From contig JAJOHG010000116.1 in NCBI GenBank assembly GCA_021029095.1, forward strand, positions 1 through 64,000: a DNA stretch of 64,000 nt, read 5' to 3'. A model generated the notes under the pieces. It saw only the letters and a program-made list of their open reading frames with translations. It had not been told where the DNA came from and did no database searches. The stretch comes from Phellopilus nigrolimitatus (taxonomy: Eukaryota; Basidiomycota; Agaricomycetes; Hymenochaetales; Hymenochaetaceae). Below are positions 31,543 to 46,281 of this stretch, piece after piece (the stretch's first letter is position 1; each line of letters starts with the position of its first letter). The position numbers were made by a program, and so were the translations under genes.

Positions 31543-32970
31543 TCAAGCAAGCCCTATCTGTGTCGCTTCAACAGATTCGAGACGAGGTGTAATATCAACG
31601 CTGCGCAACTTGGGGAGTATTCCTAGATGCTGGCGGACAGACGCATCCTCAGGATCCAGAACCCCGCGCAAGTAATCCCCGATATCAATTCGTCGTAGAA
31701 CCATGGTTTCTAACTGTGGTGTCGCGCGTAGAATGCCCAGAATGCAGTCGTCATTAACGCGAGGAGATCTTGCAATGTCGGGCGAAGGGCCGACATAGGT
31801 GAGGATGAGTGTCTTCAGCGGTGCCCGTGAGCGAAGCAGGAGAGCGTCGATGCCCGCCCATGCGTCGGGCTGCTCGGCGTCTATTTCGAACTCCAGAGAA
31901 ACAAGTCCTGGAAGTTCGAAATTATCCAGAATATGGTGTGTAAATTCTGGAAGCATGTATGCGAATTTGAAATGCACTTCTTGAAGGGCCTGTAAATGTA
32001 AGTCTCTCCTAGCCAGTCCAGTCGTCGACGGTGGCTGGAAGGCTCCGAAAGCGAAGGTGCACGACATTTTCTTCAGATACGGGGAACGGCGTAGGAGCTT
32101 CTTCAAACTGATCCATTCACGACGAGAAAGTTCAACGAGATGAACCGACAAGGTCAATAATTGGGTTAGAGGAAGTTGGATGGCTTGTATATTCAGAGGG
32201 CGCAAATGGGAACCCCCAGTGAAATCGAGCTCTGTAAGATTGGGCATGCTTTCCGGGCCTATATCAACTTTCAAAGTAGGCGAGTCCAAATAACGCAGCC
32301 ATTTTAGTCTTGGCATATCCTTTAAACGCGGGTTTTTCTTAGGATGTTCTGAGGGTCTGCCAAAGAAAATACATAAATGGAGTCGCTCTAATCGACTTCC
32401 GTGTTTGAGGACGGTCTCGTCAGTGATAGAGCGTATAATCCGCACGTTTTTCAAGTCGCACGAACGTCCACAATTGAAGATGTCCTAAGATCCGACGATG
32501 ACCGTCAAATCTGCGTTTCGCGACCTATCTAGAAAACGGTACCACCACTTTTCCACCAGCACCAGGTTCACTATTTCGCCCTCGGCCGTACGGAGGGATG
32601 TCCCGTCGAAGTAAGAGCCATCCAGCATGAATCCGAAGCTTGCCCAAAGGCGGGAAAAGGAAAGAGCGACGAGTCTCCACTGGTGGTTGACTTGAGATAC
32701 GGCCACAGGTGCGATTCTCGTGAATGAGGTGACACCAAGATCTGTGTATGTGAAGCATGAGAATATGTGGAGCAAGACTTCGGGAATGGCGAGGGCTCTA
32801 TGAGAAGAAGATGGAGCTGGCTTGTAGTGGGTCTGGATGAGAGTGCTCTCATCTGCCATTGAAGACTGGGATGAGGGAGAGGAGGACTTGGTGTTCGGAT
32901 GCTCTTCAAGTCTGGGCCGAACACGCCGCTCACGGTCCTCGGCAGTCTTGCTATTGATCCTAAGTGGCAT
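31543..32970 (-). pseudogene. F-box/LRR-like protein F3, one premature stop
   Basis: The frame is open from 32970 to 31543 except for a TAG at 32485-32487, after residue 161. In the paralogues F4, F5 and F7 this position is TGG (GSW), so a single base change created the stop. The rest of the protein, to ESVEATQIGLA, remains open for another 313 codons, suggesting recent loss, readthrough, or a sequencing error. The F-box-like segment (HRALAIPEVLLHIFSCFTYTDLGV) is upstream of the stop and could still be made as a short F-box-only protein. It is head-to-head with FunK1-L. Confidence 0.82.
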
Positions 32971-33321
32971 GATGGAGGTGTGTTGGAGTATAAGTTGAGA
33001 TTATGATGAAGTGCAGGTATGGGTTGACTGTATGTCGCAGACGATCGGCCGCACGCTTTTTGAACTCGGAGTTTCAGCCACATGCCACAAACTGGCACGA
33101 TCACGTGAGAACAATAGACAACGCGACTTCGAGTTTCACAACGCGTCTTTCCGCCACTATTTCTCAACCACGATCCCCCCCAGTCACCGCGCTCTGAATT
33201 TTCGACGCGCACCAACCTTCAGTTGGTAAGTTGACATCCAATTACTTGAACACCACCATTTAATAAAAAAATGACACTCCTCGCCGTTGCCTCGCTTGCT
33301 GACTCGGCGGTACAGTCCAAG
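32971..33321. promoter_or_regulatory. Shared divergent promoter of F3 and FunK1-L
   Basis: About 350 bases separate the F-box start (minus) from the kinase start (plus). The sequence is nearly identical to 58649-59006, which separates FunK1-R and F7. Conserved landmarks are GATCGGCCGCACGCTTTTTG, a TCACGTGA element with an E-box-like CACGTG core, GACAACGCGACTTCGAGTTT and CCCCCCAGTCACCGCGCTCT. Conservation of non-coding sequence in the two copies may reflect recent duplication and not selection. Confidence 0.65.
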
Positions 33322-35855
33322 ATGACGGTCCTCGACTATGCGGACATCAAGAGAGACGAGGACTTCCACGAGAAATATCTTCGCGTTGATCCGTCAAAGG
33401 TCGACTCGTCGGATGAGTTTAGTACTTTCTACAAAGAGAACATAGATCGTATGGCGGCTGTGGCGGACCAAAGCTACATGGGAGAGGGCACAGAACACGA
33501 TTTATACGAACCGATCTTGAATATCCTCGCCCGCGTTAGCCCTCATGTCGCCGGTCAAATCAACATCGGCGACGATGGTGAGTAACTCGCATCTATGTCC
33601 TCTGCAGCTTCAACTCGTTATTCATATCCCTGCACAGGTGGCTGCATACTGTTTCATCCGAGTCGTTTGCGCACGGTAGATGACGGTATGGAAGACGAGA
33701 GAAACGTCGCTTTTAACGAGCCGGACCTGGTGGCTGTATGGGACAAGTTGGATGCTGTCGAGGATGTGATTCGCGACAAGACTACTAGGGCTCCTACGTC
33801 CAAGAGCTGGAAGACGACTGAGCTCGTTTCCTTCGTCGATGTCGAGCTTTTAAATCCTGAGCTATCTGACCGAGCAGCCGCGTACGCACGAGGCCTGCCT
33901 CGCGAGAGACCCGACATCGCCGGGCTCCTCTATATGACGTGCACCGCCGAAATCTTCCGCTTCTACTGGTCAGACGCGTCGCGGCTTGTGTACTCGAAGC
34001 AATACGAGTGGGATAAGGACGTCCATCTCTTGTTCTACTTCTTGCACACGCTCTACGACGCCGTTGACGACCTGCCGCAGCGCGACCTCAGCATGCAGTT
34101 ATCGAAGGAGGAGGACGGAAAGCTTACCTGGATCGTCAAGACCGCACAGGGCGAAATGGGAGCGGTCAGGCTGTTCTCGACACCTGCGTGGGGTAAACAG
34201 ACATGGATACTTCAAAGTGGATCTTACATCATCAAGGACCTTTGGCGGGTCAAGAAAATGCGTTTCACCGAGGACGCGGTCCTCGAGAAGATACACGAGG
34301 AAGGCTACGTTCCCGGCGTCGTCCGTCTAGGCAGCTACGAGGAAGTAACAGAAATGAGAGCTGACGGGTCCCCTCTGAAGTTGGAGACCTCGAGGAAACA
34401 CTCTGGAGTGATATTCTGTGGGACTTCAAACTTGCTGTGGCAGTACAAAGATGTGCCAGATAACTCGAGCAGCGGAACGAAAAGAATTGAAGATGAAGCT
34501 ATCACACATGACGGAGAAGACGTCAAGGATTGTGACTCCACTATCGAGAGCGTTCAGCCACACCATGAGGAGATGGAAAGTGGAGAGGCAGCCGACGATG
34601 TTGAGATTGGAAATGCGTCTGACGATGGCGATTCAGAAATGGAAGATGACTATGCCAGCCAAGTGCACGAGCAAAAAATCCCTCAGAGAGCGAAAGTCAG
34701 GGCAATCCTAGAAAGCTATGGGGACGCGCTGGAGGAATGCACCTCACTCTTGCAGTTGCTGAAGATCGGCTTCGACATCGTCCATAGTAAGCAATTTCCC
34801 TTTTTTTTTCTCCCGACCTTACTTACGCAGGCTAACTGCATTCGCTTCGCTTTTTTCGGCTTTCAGTACACCAGTTCTGCGTGATGGACCGCGACTCATT
34901 GCATCGCGACATCAGCAAAAGCAATATCGTCATTAATCCAAAGCACAAACCGGACGACAAGAAGAAGCAAAATCCAAAGGTCACGAAGTACATCGAACAG
35001 GTGTTGGATCCTACCCTGTGGGTCATATTTATTCACTTCGTTACGTTAAAATTTACTCAGACATGTCTTACAGCGAAAATGTGAAGGAAATTGCTATGTT
35101 GATTGACTGGGATAACGCGGCGCTGCTCGGATCGGGAACTCCTTTGACGGACATGACGGTGCGTGCTATACTTTCCTGGTCCCAAGCTTACTGCTAACGT
35201 TCCACAGGGGACTCCGATGTATATCGCGATTGCCGTCAGTACTGGCTCGTTCACATCCGCTTCAGTCCAAGCAAGAGCCGACTTTCCTGTTCTCGAGGGC
35301 GAAGCACGAGAGCTGTATATCGGAGCATATGGCGAAGATAGATACAGGTCTTACATTGATGAAGTGAACAATTCGTCTTTGTTTCTCAAGCACCCAGGCA
35401 AAAGGCAATTCGAGCACCTCCCATATCTTGACATGGAATCCGTCTTCTGGCTTTTCGCGCACCTTCTGTGCTGCGCCTGCGTAGGAAACGCAGACAAACC
35501 GACTTATGAATACAATCATTTTGCGGAAATCATGGAGCGCCAGGATCCTGGCAAGACTCTCGATAGGAGACTCGGGTTCTTATACGAGCCCGGCCTCGAG
35601 GAATGGGAGGGAAGACTCCATCCAAAGCTTAAACTTGTTGCCGGGATGCTGAGCGAAATGGCTTGGTACTTTAACACGCGATGGGTATACTGGAAAAACG
35701 ATATCCCGGCAGACCACGCACACGAAATGATGAAGAGATTATTCCTGGATAAGATCGTCCACGTGCGGAAGGAGGGCGACGTGACTATCAACCTGAAAAG
35801 AGCCCGCGAGCGTTGGCAGGATCCTGCGGAGTGTCTCCAATTCCCTCTGGAATAG
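33322..35855 (+). CDS. FunK1-type fungal protein kinase, left copy
   Basis: Five exons (33322-33577, 33638-34786, 34867-35017, 35074-35158, 35208-35855) give 762 residues. An N-terminal helical domain is followed by a split kinase fold with the catalytic loop HRDISKSNIV and the DFG-equivalent LIDWDNAALLGSG; after it come GTPMYIA, the family's APE-like segment, and a C-lobe with LPYLDMESVFWLFAHLL and HAHEMMKRLFL. Between residues ~345 and ~455 is an acidic insert (GEAADDVEIGNASDDGDSEMEDDYASQ) absent from FunK1-R. I chose the start at MTVLDYAD because it is the one kept in all three copies; an in-frame ATG at 33271 is less conserved. FunK1 kinases are abundant in Agaricomycetes and their targets are unknown. 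Confidence 0.87.
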
Positions 35856-36654
35856 GAGCGGTCACGTCTCACCGATGGTACAGCGCAAGGAAAAGTCCCA
35901 TTACCGTCTATATGGGACCCATGTAAAAGGGAGCAGCGTCGACGTATTCGGTGTGGCTCAGCCAAACGACAATTTATCTTATCGGATGAATACCTGATTT
36001 GTTTCTGTCTCTGTCATTTTCTCTACTACGTACTATTAAATTAGTGTTTAACATTTTTTTTGTATAACGGAAAGGAAAGAGCGTTCCCATTGACCCAGTC
36101 AGCCACAATATGTCTTACTTGATCGACACCTGGATTCTCTTCATCTCGCTTGCTACTCGACTGAATTTTTAGCTTGCTTATGTCGACGACGAGCCAGAAA
36201 GTAAATTCCGGATTGTTCCCTCCAGTCCAAAGACTGGACATCCGCAACTGACTGTACACACCAAGTGTCAAACCACGTGACTATGGAAACGCGTCAATGA
36301 TCGACGCGGGATCGACGATTGAGCGCGCTTCCTCGCTGCACGAGTCAGCCAACCTTTAGCTATGTTTTAACGGATGGGAAAGTGGGTAACTGGAAGTTAC
36401 CTAATCTTATTGACTTTCCTCTCACCAAAAAGTTTAGACAAGTCGTTGCAGCCGAGCGGAGCATGACGTCATGCGCAACGTCGGTCTCCGCGTCCATACA
36501 TACTGATCAAGCGTTTATTCATCTGCTTGCTTACTGATTACTTAGCAGTATGACACGGGGGATACACCATTAGCAATCCTGTATATAAACTCGCCCTCTG
36601 TGTGCTCCAAGCCTCACAGATCTCCAGTCCGCAACGAACCCCACACACCCAGCC
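35856..36654. promoter_or_regulatory. FunK1-L 3' flank and AsaB-L promoter
   Basis: About 36040-36590 matches 55585-56170 in reverse orientation. A TATA box (GTATATAAAC) at about 36580 and the leader TGTGTGCTCCAAGC precede the AsaB-L start. A CACGTGA element lies near 36275. This promoter type differs from that of AsaB-A and AsaB-R. Confidence 0.6.
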
Positions 36655-37600
36655 ATGTCCGACACCGTGAAAGCCACCCTCAGCTACTTCACCCCGCCGT
36701 CCGACGGCGCGCGGCCCTACCAGTACATCGACGCCGACCCCACTACGGGCGAGCGCGTGCGCAACTACGAGCTGCGCCCGTACGCAGTCGAGATCGAGAA
36801 CCTGCGCGGCAAGGAGGACGCCGTCGCGCTCGACACCGCCGGCTTCCAGTTCTTCAAGGCAGCCGCGCGGCACACGAGCTTCGCAAACGACGCGGAGGTC
36901 GAGAACGAGTACTACCCCGAGAGCGCCGCGCTGCTGAAGCGCCTCACGGGCGCCAGCCGCGTCGTGCTCTTCGACCACAGTAAGCCGCGCCCGGTCGCAC
37001 ACTCCCCTGCTTCCCTTACATACCTATAACCCGCCCCGCAGCGATCCGCCGCAACCGTCCGGGCGAAGTCGACTCAGGCCCGCAGAAGCGCCAGCCCGCG
37101 GCGCACGTGCACGTCGACCAGACGCGCCAGTCCGCCGTTGCGCGCGTGCACCGGCACCTACCGCCCGGCGACGCGCCCGCGCTCCTCGAGGGCCGCTTCC
37201 AGATCATCAACCTCTGGCGGCCCATCGCGCACCCCGCGCTCGACTTCCCTCTCGCGCTGTGCGACTACCGCTCCGTCGACGCCGCGCGCGACCTCGTGCC
37301 CACGACGCTCAAGTACGCGGACCACGACGGCGAGACGTACAGCGTGAAGCACAGCCCGGAACACAGGTGGAAGTACCTGCGGGGCATGGGCACGGACGAG
37401 GTCCTGCTCATCAAGTGGTGCGTCCCGCCAGGGCCGCTAGAAAGCGGCGCATTTGCTCACTCGTTTGCAGCTTCGACTCGATCGACGACGGGAGCGTCGC
37501 GGTGCACACGCCGCACACCGCGTTCGTCGACCCCACGACGCCACCCGACGCGCCCCTGCGCCAGTCCATCGAGCTCCGCGCGCTAGTCTTCTACGACTAA
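36655..37600 (+). CDS. AsaB/CmcJ-like hydroxylase/desaturase, copy L
   Basis: Three exons (36655-36979, 37042-37417, 37471-37600) give 276 residues, the same length and intron positions as copy A. The putative metal-binding HVDQTRQSA, INLWRPIAHPALDFPLALCDYRS and the final VAVHTPHTAFVDPTTPPD are intact. It is much more GC-rich at third codon positions than the surrounding F-box genes. The first intron is 62 bases and unlike the 57-base intron of copies A and R; the second is nearly identical to that of R. A short ARG5,6-derived scrap follows at 37697-37740. Confidence 0.88.
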
Positions 37601-37696
37601 ATGACACTGTACATGCAATCTTTGGATGTTCCTGAGTTGTAAAGTTATAATTCGGCTTAATAAATACAATATGTTGTATTTCGAAGTAAATGTCTG

Positions 37697-37740
37697 GTGA
37701 CGATATGGTCGAAGAACTCGCAGGCCGTCCAGCCGTACCG
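37697..37740 (-). pseudogene. Scrap of the ARG5,6 coding end behind AsaB-L
   Basis: The minus strand reads RYGWTACEFFDHIVT, matching part of the ARG5,6 C-terminal region (KHGWTVGGFQV...) and, more closely, the longer scrap at 53200-53304. It lies ~100 bases after the AsaB stop, in convergent orientation, the same relation the decayed AsaB piece has to ARG5,6. The match ends sharply at 37740. Confidence 0.6.
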
Positions 37741-37946
37741 TTGAAACGAGAGACGCAATTGTCTGTGATTTTATTAATATTCCGCCGTGTTCAGAAACTC
37801 AGTATGCACAATGGGAAACAAAAATCATAACCAAATCAAATTAAGACCTCTCCCTTCTTCCCTCTCCTTCGTCAACCTCCAACGATGTTTCCGGTTACTT
37901 GTGCGTTTCAAATGCTCGCATTCTCCATATGTCTGAGCTGGCTTGA

Positions 37947-39365
37947 TCAAGCAAGCTCTATCTGTGCCGCTCCAGCAGATTTAAGGCGAGGCACGATATC
38001 AGCGCTGCGCAACTTAGGGAGCACACCTAGCTTCTGACGGACCGACGCATCCGCAGGATCCAGAACGCGGCGCAAGTAGTCCCCGATATCAATTCGTCGT
38101 AGAACCACGTTCTCTAAGTGTGGTGTCGCGCGCAGAATACTCAAAATGCAGTCGTCATTAGCGCGAGGAGATCTTGCGATGTCGGGCGAAGAGCTGACGT
38201 GCGTGAGGATGAGTGTCTTCAGCGGTGCTCGTGAGCGAAGCAGGAGAGCGTCCATGCCCGCCCATGCGTCGGGTAGCTCTGCGTCTATTTCGCACTCCAG
38301 AGAAACAAGTCCTGGAAGTTCGAAATTATCCAGAATTTGGGGTGTCAATCCTGGAAACATCTTTGCGAATTTGAAATGCACTTCTTGAAGGGCCTGTAAA
38401 CGCAGGTTTGTCCCAGCCGGCCGGACGCATCCGAAAAGGAAGCTGCACGACATTTTCCTCAGATATGGGGAAAGGCGTAGGAGCGTTTTCAAACTGATCC
38501 ATTCACGACGAGAAAGTTCAACGAGATGAACCGACAAGGTCGATAATTTGGTTAGAGGAAGTTGGATAGCTTGAATATTCAGAGGGCGCCGATTGGAATT
38601 CCCAGAGAAATCTAGCTCTGTAAGATTGGGCATGCTTTCCGGACCTATATCAACATTCAAACCACGCGAGCCCAAATAACGCAGCCATTTTAGTCTCGGC
38701 ATATCCTTTATATGCAGGATCTTCTTAGGGTGTTCTGAGCGCAGCCTAAAGAAAATGCATATATGGAGTCGCTCTAATCGACTTCCGTGTTTGAGGACGG
38801 TCTTGTCAGTAATAGAGCGTATAATCCGCTGGTTTTCCAAGTCGCACGAGTCGTACAAACGCCAAAATCTGCGGAGGCTCCATGACCCGATGATGACCGT
38901 CAAATCTGCGTTTCGTGACCTGTCGAGAAAACGGTCCCACCACTTTTCCACCAGCACCAGATTCACTATGACGTTCTCGGCCGTACGGAGGGATGTCCCG
39001 TCGAAGTAAGAGCCATCCAGCATGACTCCAAAGCTTGCCCACAGGCGGGAAAAGGAAAGAGCGACGATTCTCCACTGGTGGTTGACTTGAGACACGGCCA
39101 CGGGTGCGATCCTCGTGTATGAGACAACGCCAAGATCGGTGTATGTGAAGTACGAGAATATATGGAGCAAGACTTCGGAAATCGCAAGGGCTCTGTGAGA
39201 GGAGAATGGAGCAGGCTTGCGGTGGGTCTGGATGAGAGTGCTCTCATCCGCCATTGAAGACTGGGATGAGGGAGAGGCGGACTCGGTGTTCGGATGTTCT
39301 TCAAGTCTGGGTCGAACACGCCGCTCATGGTTCCCGGCAGTATTGCTGTTGATTCTAGATAGCAT
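37947..39365 (-). CDS. F-box/LRR-like protein F4
   Basis: A single exon of 472 residues with the F-box-like segment HRALAISEVLLHIFSYFTYTDLGVVSYTRIAP and later leucine-rich stretches (MPRLKWLRYLGS, MPNLTELDFSG). The last ~75 residues (IARSPRANDDCILSILRA to GAAQIELA) and the following 200 bases are nearly identical to F5, its mirror partner, while residues ~165-330 differ clearly. Intact start-to-stop frame. Confidence 0.85.
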   Translation of the reverse strand: MLSRINSNTAGNHERRVRPRLEEHPNTESASPSSQSSMADESTLIQTHRKPAPFSSHRALAISEVLLHIFSYFTYTDLGVVSYTRIAPVAVSQVNHQWRIVALSFSRLWASFGVMLDGSYFDGTSLRTAENVIVNLVLVEKWWDRFLDRSRNADLTVIIGSWSLRRFWRLYDSCDLENQRIIRSITDKTVLKHGSRLERLHICIFFRLRSEHPKKILHIKDMPRLKWLRYLGSRGLNVDIGPESMPNLTELDFSGNSNRRPLNIQAIQLPLTKLSTLSVHLVELSRREWISLKTLLRLSPYLRKMSCSFLFGCVRPAGTNLRLQALQEVHFKFAKMFPGLTPQILDNFELPGLVSLECEIDAELPDAWAGMDALLLRSRAPLKTLILTHVSSSPDIARSPRANDDCILSILRATPHLENVVLRRIDIGDYLRRVLDPADASVRQKLGVLPKLRSADIVPRLKSAGAAQIELA

Positions 39366-40270
39366 GATGGAGATATGTTGCAGTATGAGTTGTGCCTATG
39401 CTGAAAGACGTTGACAGTATGTTGCGTACGATCGGCCGCACGCTTTTTGAACTCGGAGTTTCAGCCACATGCCACACTCTGTCACGTGATTTGACCAGCC
39501 ACATATCTGGTTTGGGCGCTTTGCTCACAGGCTCGCTGCACGGACAAACGTGACCGCAAGCATCCTGAAATACTGGATATCTGATTAACCCGCTTGAAAG
39601 AAGAAGGCCTCTTTTGCTTTTGATCACCGCATCGGGCCTTTTGTTGAATAAGAGATTGAATGTACATGTCCGTGTACACCAAGAATTCTCACTGTAATTT
39701 GCGGGCTGTTATACGTAGTTAATATTGCTGCTATCGCTATTGTTCATTGAGAGTCGAGACTTCTTCACCGCATTCGACAAAGGACCATCAACCGACCAGG
39801 ATTTAGTTCTGTCCCAATGACCGACTCGAGCGAAATTCTTTAAACTGGGCATCGACTGTCGAAAGTCATATTAGCACCTGCTTGCTGTGTCCCACTAGAG
39901 TAGCAATGCTATACGAAGAATCGTGGTTTGACCCCGGAAAATAGGATATGCGGTGTCTATGCTAGTTTTGAAGGAGCGGTCCTACTTATCTATGCGGCGG
40001 TTCGGAAGGAAAGGTAATTGATGCTTTTCGCAGTCCCGAGTGTGCTTTATCTGCTCTCTGCACAACACGCATGATGCACTGTAAAGTCAGCTTGTTAGTC
40101 CCAAAGGTTCCCATTATAAGTGCAAGTACATGGGCCGTACTAGTACGCAGGCGTCAAACGACGAAAGCGAGACTGTTTATTTGCACGGCTGGGATCAATA
40201 ACGAAGTACGCAATGCGGCGAGCCCTCAGCATGCACAGAAAAGGCATATGTAGTGCAAAATGGAAATTGC
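39366..40270. other. F4 upstream region and unassigned sequence
   Basis: About 39366-39500 is the conserved F-box upstream region (GATCGGCCGCACGCTTTTTG, TCACGTGA). About 39510-39690 resembles the inverted 3' flank of gene X (near 48850-49050). The remainder up to 40270 has no gene or repeat that I can recognise. Confidence 0.5.
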
Positions 40271-40446
40271 GTCTGCTCATCAAGTGCGTTCCAACCAGAA
40301 CCGCTAGACAGCAGCTCCTTTGCTAATGCATCTGTAGCTTCATAGACGACGTGAACGTCGCGGTGCACACTCCGCACTCCACGACGCTGCCAAACGGTCC
40401 GCTGCGTCAGTCCATCGAGCTCCCCGCGATGGTCTTTTACGACTAG
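40271..40446 (+). pseudogene. Decayed AsaB piece beside ARG5,6 (last intron and last exon)
   Basis: CTGCTCATCAAG is followed by sequence resembling AsaB intron 2 (CGTTCCAACCAGAACCGCTAGACAGC against the L copy), a TGTAG acceptor, and the last exon: IDDVNVAVHTPHS, then a deletion, then GPLRQSIELPAMVFYD and a stop at 40444-40446. Earlier exons are missing, and the exon lacks the AFVDP block. The 3' flank resembles that of AsaB-A. It is convergent with ARG5,6, whose stop is ~355 bases downstream. Confidence 0.8.
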
Positions 40447-40801
40447 ATGCCAGATATGCACAGTAAAGCACGGGCAGCTTCTTTCCGTGGTGAAGTAGTC
40501 ATTATGTAGTTGTTTTGTACGCACTTATGCTGTGAAATTATAATTTGGATATCATGATTCGGCCCAGTCTTCGAGATAGATGTATGGGCCACACGCGAGG
40601 TTCTGGTTCAGCAAGAAAAGTAACGATATGGTCCACGTATGTGTCTCATCCATGTTCTTTGCAACAGTGAACAGTGTACAATCAGCTCGCCAACATGTCT
40701 TCCATTCCACGTGCAAGCACACAGTTTATATCTAAGTACCGTGTAGGCGTTAAGAAAACTCTGCATATACAAGAAAGGCATTTTATTTTGCATGATCGAG
40801 A

Positions 40802-43906
<3,105 letters not shown>

Positions 43907-44371
43907 GTTGGTGGTGTTGAGGAGGATGCGACAGGAGAAGTCGGTGTCGTTCTGAGGCTGTCCTAGCAGTATTAGCGGGCTGTGAGCTCAGAGCGGTCAA
44001 ATCTTTTTTTTTTTTTTGATAGCGATTAGTACGCAGGGCCCAGATACACCGAGATCGCTTCGACTTCGGCTTCGATTCGTCTCGGTAGCAAGTATTTCCG
44101 TCGAGAGCGGCGTCAGCAGTGTCGAGGACGTCGGGAGCGGCGAGGAGAAATTCGCGACCGCTGCACTGATTTCTTACGGCAAAACCCGACGGCGTACTCA
44201 CTCCGAGTCATGCCAAATTCTGCATTTCGAGTTTCAGCTGATAAAAATTCAACGACAATAATACAAGCCTCATTGTACTTCGCAATGCAAAAAAGTAAGG
44301 GAGAAAGCACATCAGACAGTCACAACGCCCGCAATCCAATAGTCACCACACAAAAAATCCTATAAAACCAA

Positions 44372-46281
44372 CTAAAATAACCCAGCCAGGTCCGCGAACG
44401 GGTCTTTTCCCTGCGCCGGCGGCGGTGCACTCGAGGCCGTCTGCTGCGGCTGTTGCTGTTGCTGCTGCTGTCCTCGAGACTGCTGCGGTACAAGCGAAGG
44501 GGAAGTCTGCGCGCCGAGCATATTCCTGCTAGGCGCTGCTCCCGCTCCCAGGCCCGCCTGCATACTCCAGAACGTTCCCTGCGGTTGTTGCGCAGTCTGA
44601 GGTGGGGAAGGAGAGCCGTACGGCGAGCCCTGCGCCTGCGCCTGCCGCTGGGGCTGCGGCGTCCCGGGAAGCATGATCGAGCCGAGCACCGGCCCGCTGC
44701 TGCCGCCGCCCCCCTGCGAAGGCGGCGGAGACACGTCGAACAGACCTGCAAGGGGGTTCGAGCCGCCGTTCGAGGGGGAAGACGGTGTCGGCGTCGGCTG
44801 CTGGATCGGGATGGAGATGCCCTGCCGTTGTGGTCGTTGTTGTTGAGAGGATTGTGGGGAAATAGCTGTTTGGGCGGGTGATGCTGAAAACCCGAAGATA
44901 CTCGTCAGGTCGTCGGGTGGTGCTGAGGTTCCTACGCATGGATGCGGAAGATCGTCGAAGTCGATTAACGAAGTATCCTGAGTCCGTGATGAGCTGTCGA
45001 GAAAAATCAGCACCTTTTCATTTTCATTTTCATTGTTTTGCCAGTAGTCTTACCTGGCTAGCTCTGCAGGAATAGGATTTGCAGCAGCAGAATAGTCGCC
45101 CTTCCGGAACGCTTCGTACCGATTTAGTACAGAGTTGATTTGGTCGTTCATCTGTAAGAAGATATCTGAAGACGAGGTTTACTTCGGCCTCCGAAGCCCA
45201 AAAAATGAACAACATACCCAACATCTCCGGGTCTCCCGACTCTGCGTCCGATATCCACTTCTGTATTTTTGGCCGTGCTGCTGACAATATACCGCTCACT
45301 TGCTGCAACAACATCAGTAACCAAATAAAACCGATGCCTCGAAGATCTAAAATAATACGCACATCATACACATCTCCGCTGGCAAACCGTTCCCCACGCT
45401 CCGTGTCGACGTTGTCCAGCATCTCGTTGAGTAGTATCACTTTCTGCTCGAGCTTGTTGAGCTCCGTTAGCGATTGCGAACGATAATCTGGCTTCTTGTC
45501 CGGTTCTGCGCCAGCTAGCGCCTTCATCAGCTCCTGCGCAGCTGCCAGGTCTCGTGGCGTTCCGCGCCGGATGAGCTCCTGCAGCTTTGCAGCCTGTGCT
45601 TCTCGATCCTCTTCCTCAAGCTCCTCCGCCGATTTTAAGTTCTAATGCAGAAAAAATGAGCGTCGAGACAAAATAAGAAGCGAAAGATTAATATGAGGAA
45701 CGTACAGACGTCGAGGCGACAGCGGGCTGCGCGCGCGGAAGCTCCCTGAACCTATACCCCTTGAACGTGAGCAAGCGGTGCATGTCCCGGATATTGCCCA
45801 GGTCCTCCTTCCACCTGCTCTCGGAGCATATCGTGTCCTTCCAGGTGTGAATGAGTTCGAGGATCTTGGACATGACGGGCCCGGGGAAGGGCGGCGGGCG
45901 CTCGGGGAAGCGGCGGACGAGCTCGTTGAGGAACTCCTTGGTGGCGATCTGAAGGTGGAACGCGTACCCGCACTGCTGCACGAGCGTCTCGAGCAGTGCG
46001 AGCGCGAGAACGGCGATGTGCGGGTTGCGGTTGTTCACGATGCGCGCGATGGTCATGGCGGCGTCGCGCGGTCTGCGCACCCGAAGTATTTTTTGATATT
46101 AATATTTTCGTCAAACGAGCAGGAAGAGGAGGAGGACATACGTGTTTGCCTTCTTGTTGTTGATGAACTCGGCGACCTCGAGGTGGGCAGCGAAGTCGGG
46201 CTCATGCTTGTATGGGTCGACGGCGCGCGCGATCAAACTCTGCAGCGGAGAGATGTTGCGCATGAAGTCGCCGCCGAACAT
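44372..46281 (-). CDS. VHS/GAT-domain clathrin adaptor, GGA-like
   Basis: Six exons (46142-46281, 45706-46072, 45363-45641, 45218-45302, 45054-45165, 44372-44993) give 534 residues. The VHS domain (about 10-150) shows SLIARAVDPYKHEPDFAAHLEVAEFINNKKANTPRDAA and LALLETLVQQCGYAFHLQIATKEFLNEL; the GAT region (about 200-320) contains LLNEMLDNVDTERGERF and MNDQINSVLNRYEAF. A Gln/Pro/Ser-rich tail has a clathrin-box-like LIDFDDL and ends KDPFADLAGLF. GGA-type adaptors sort cargo at the trans-Golgi network and endosomes. I see no gamma-ear domain, so it could be a Tom1-like relative. It is divergent from gene X, starts 295 bases apart. Confidence 0.88.

Larger units (their letters stand above)
31320..39700 (+). 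repeat. Left arm of a large inverted duplication
   Basis: Gene order F3(-), FunK1-L(+), AsaB-L(+), F4(-) is mirrored at 48.9-60.7 kb. Matching also covers non-coding parts: the 3' flank of F3 (31321-31543) against that of F7 (60447-60660), the F3/FunK1 intergenic region, 36040-36590 against 55585-56170, and the F4 3' flank (37741-37946) against that of F5 (50640-50845). Identity varies by segment; it is near-complete in the flanks and lower in the centres of the F-box genes. Confidence 0.85.
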
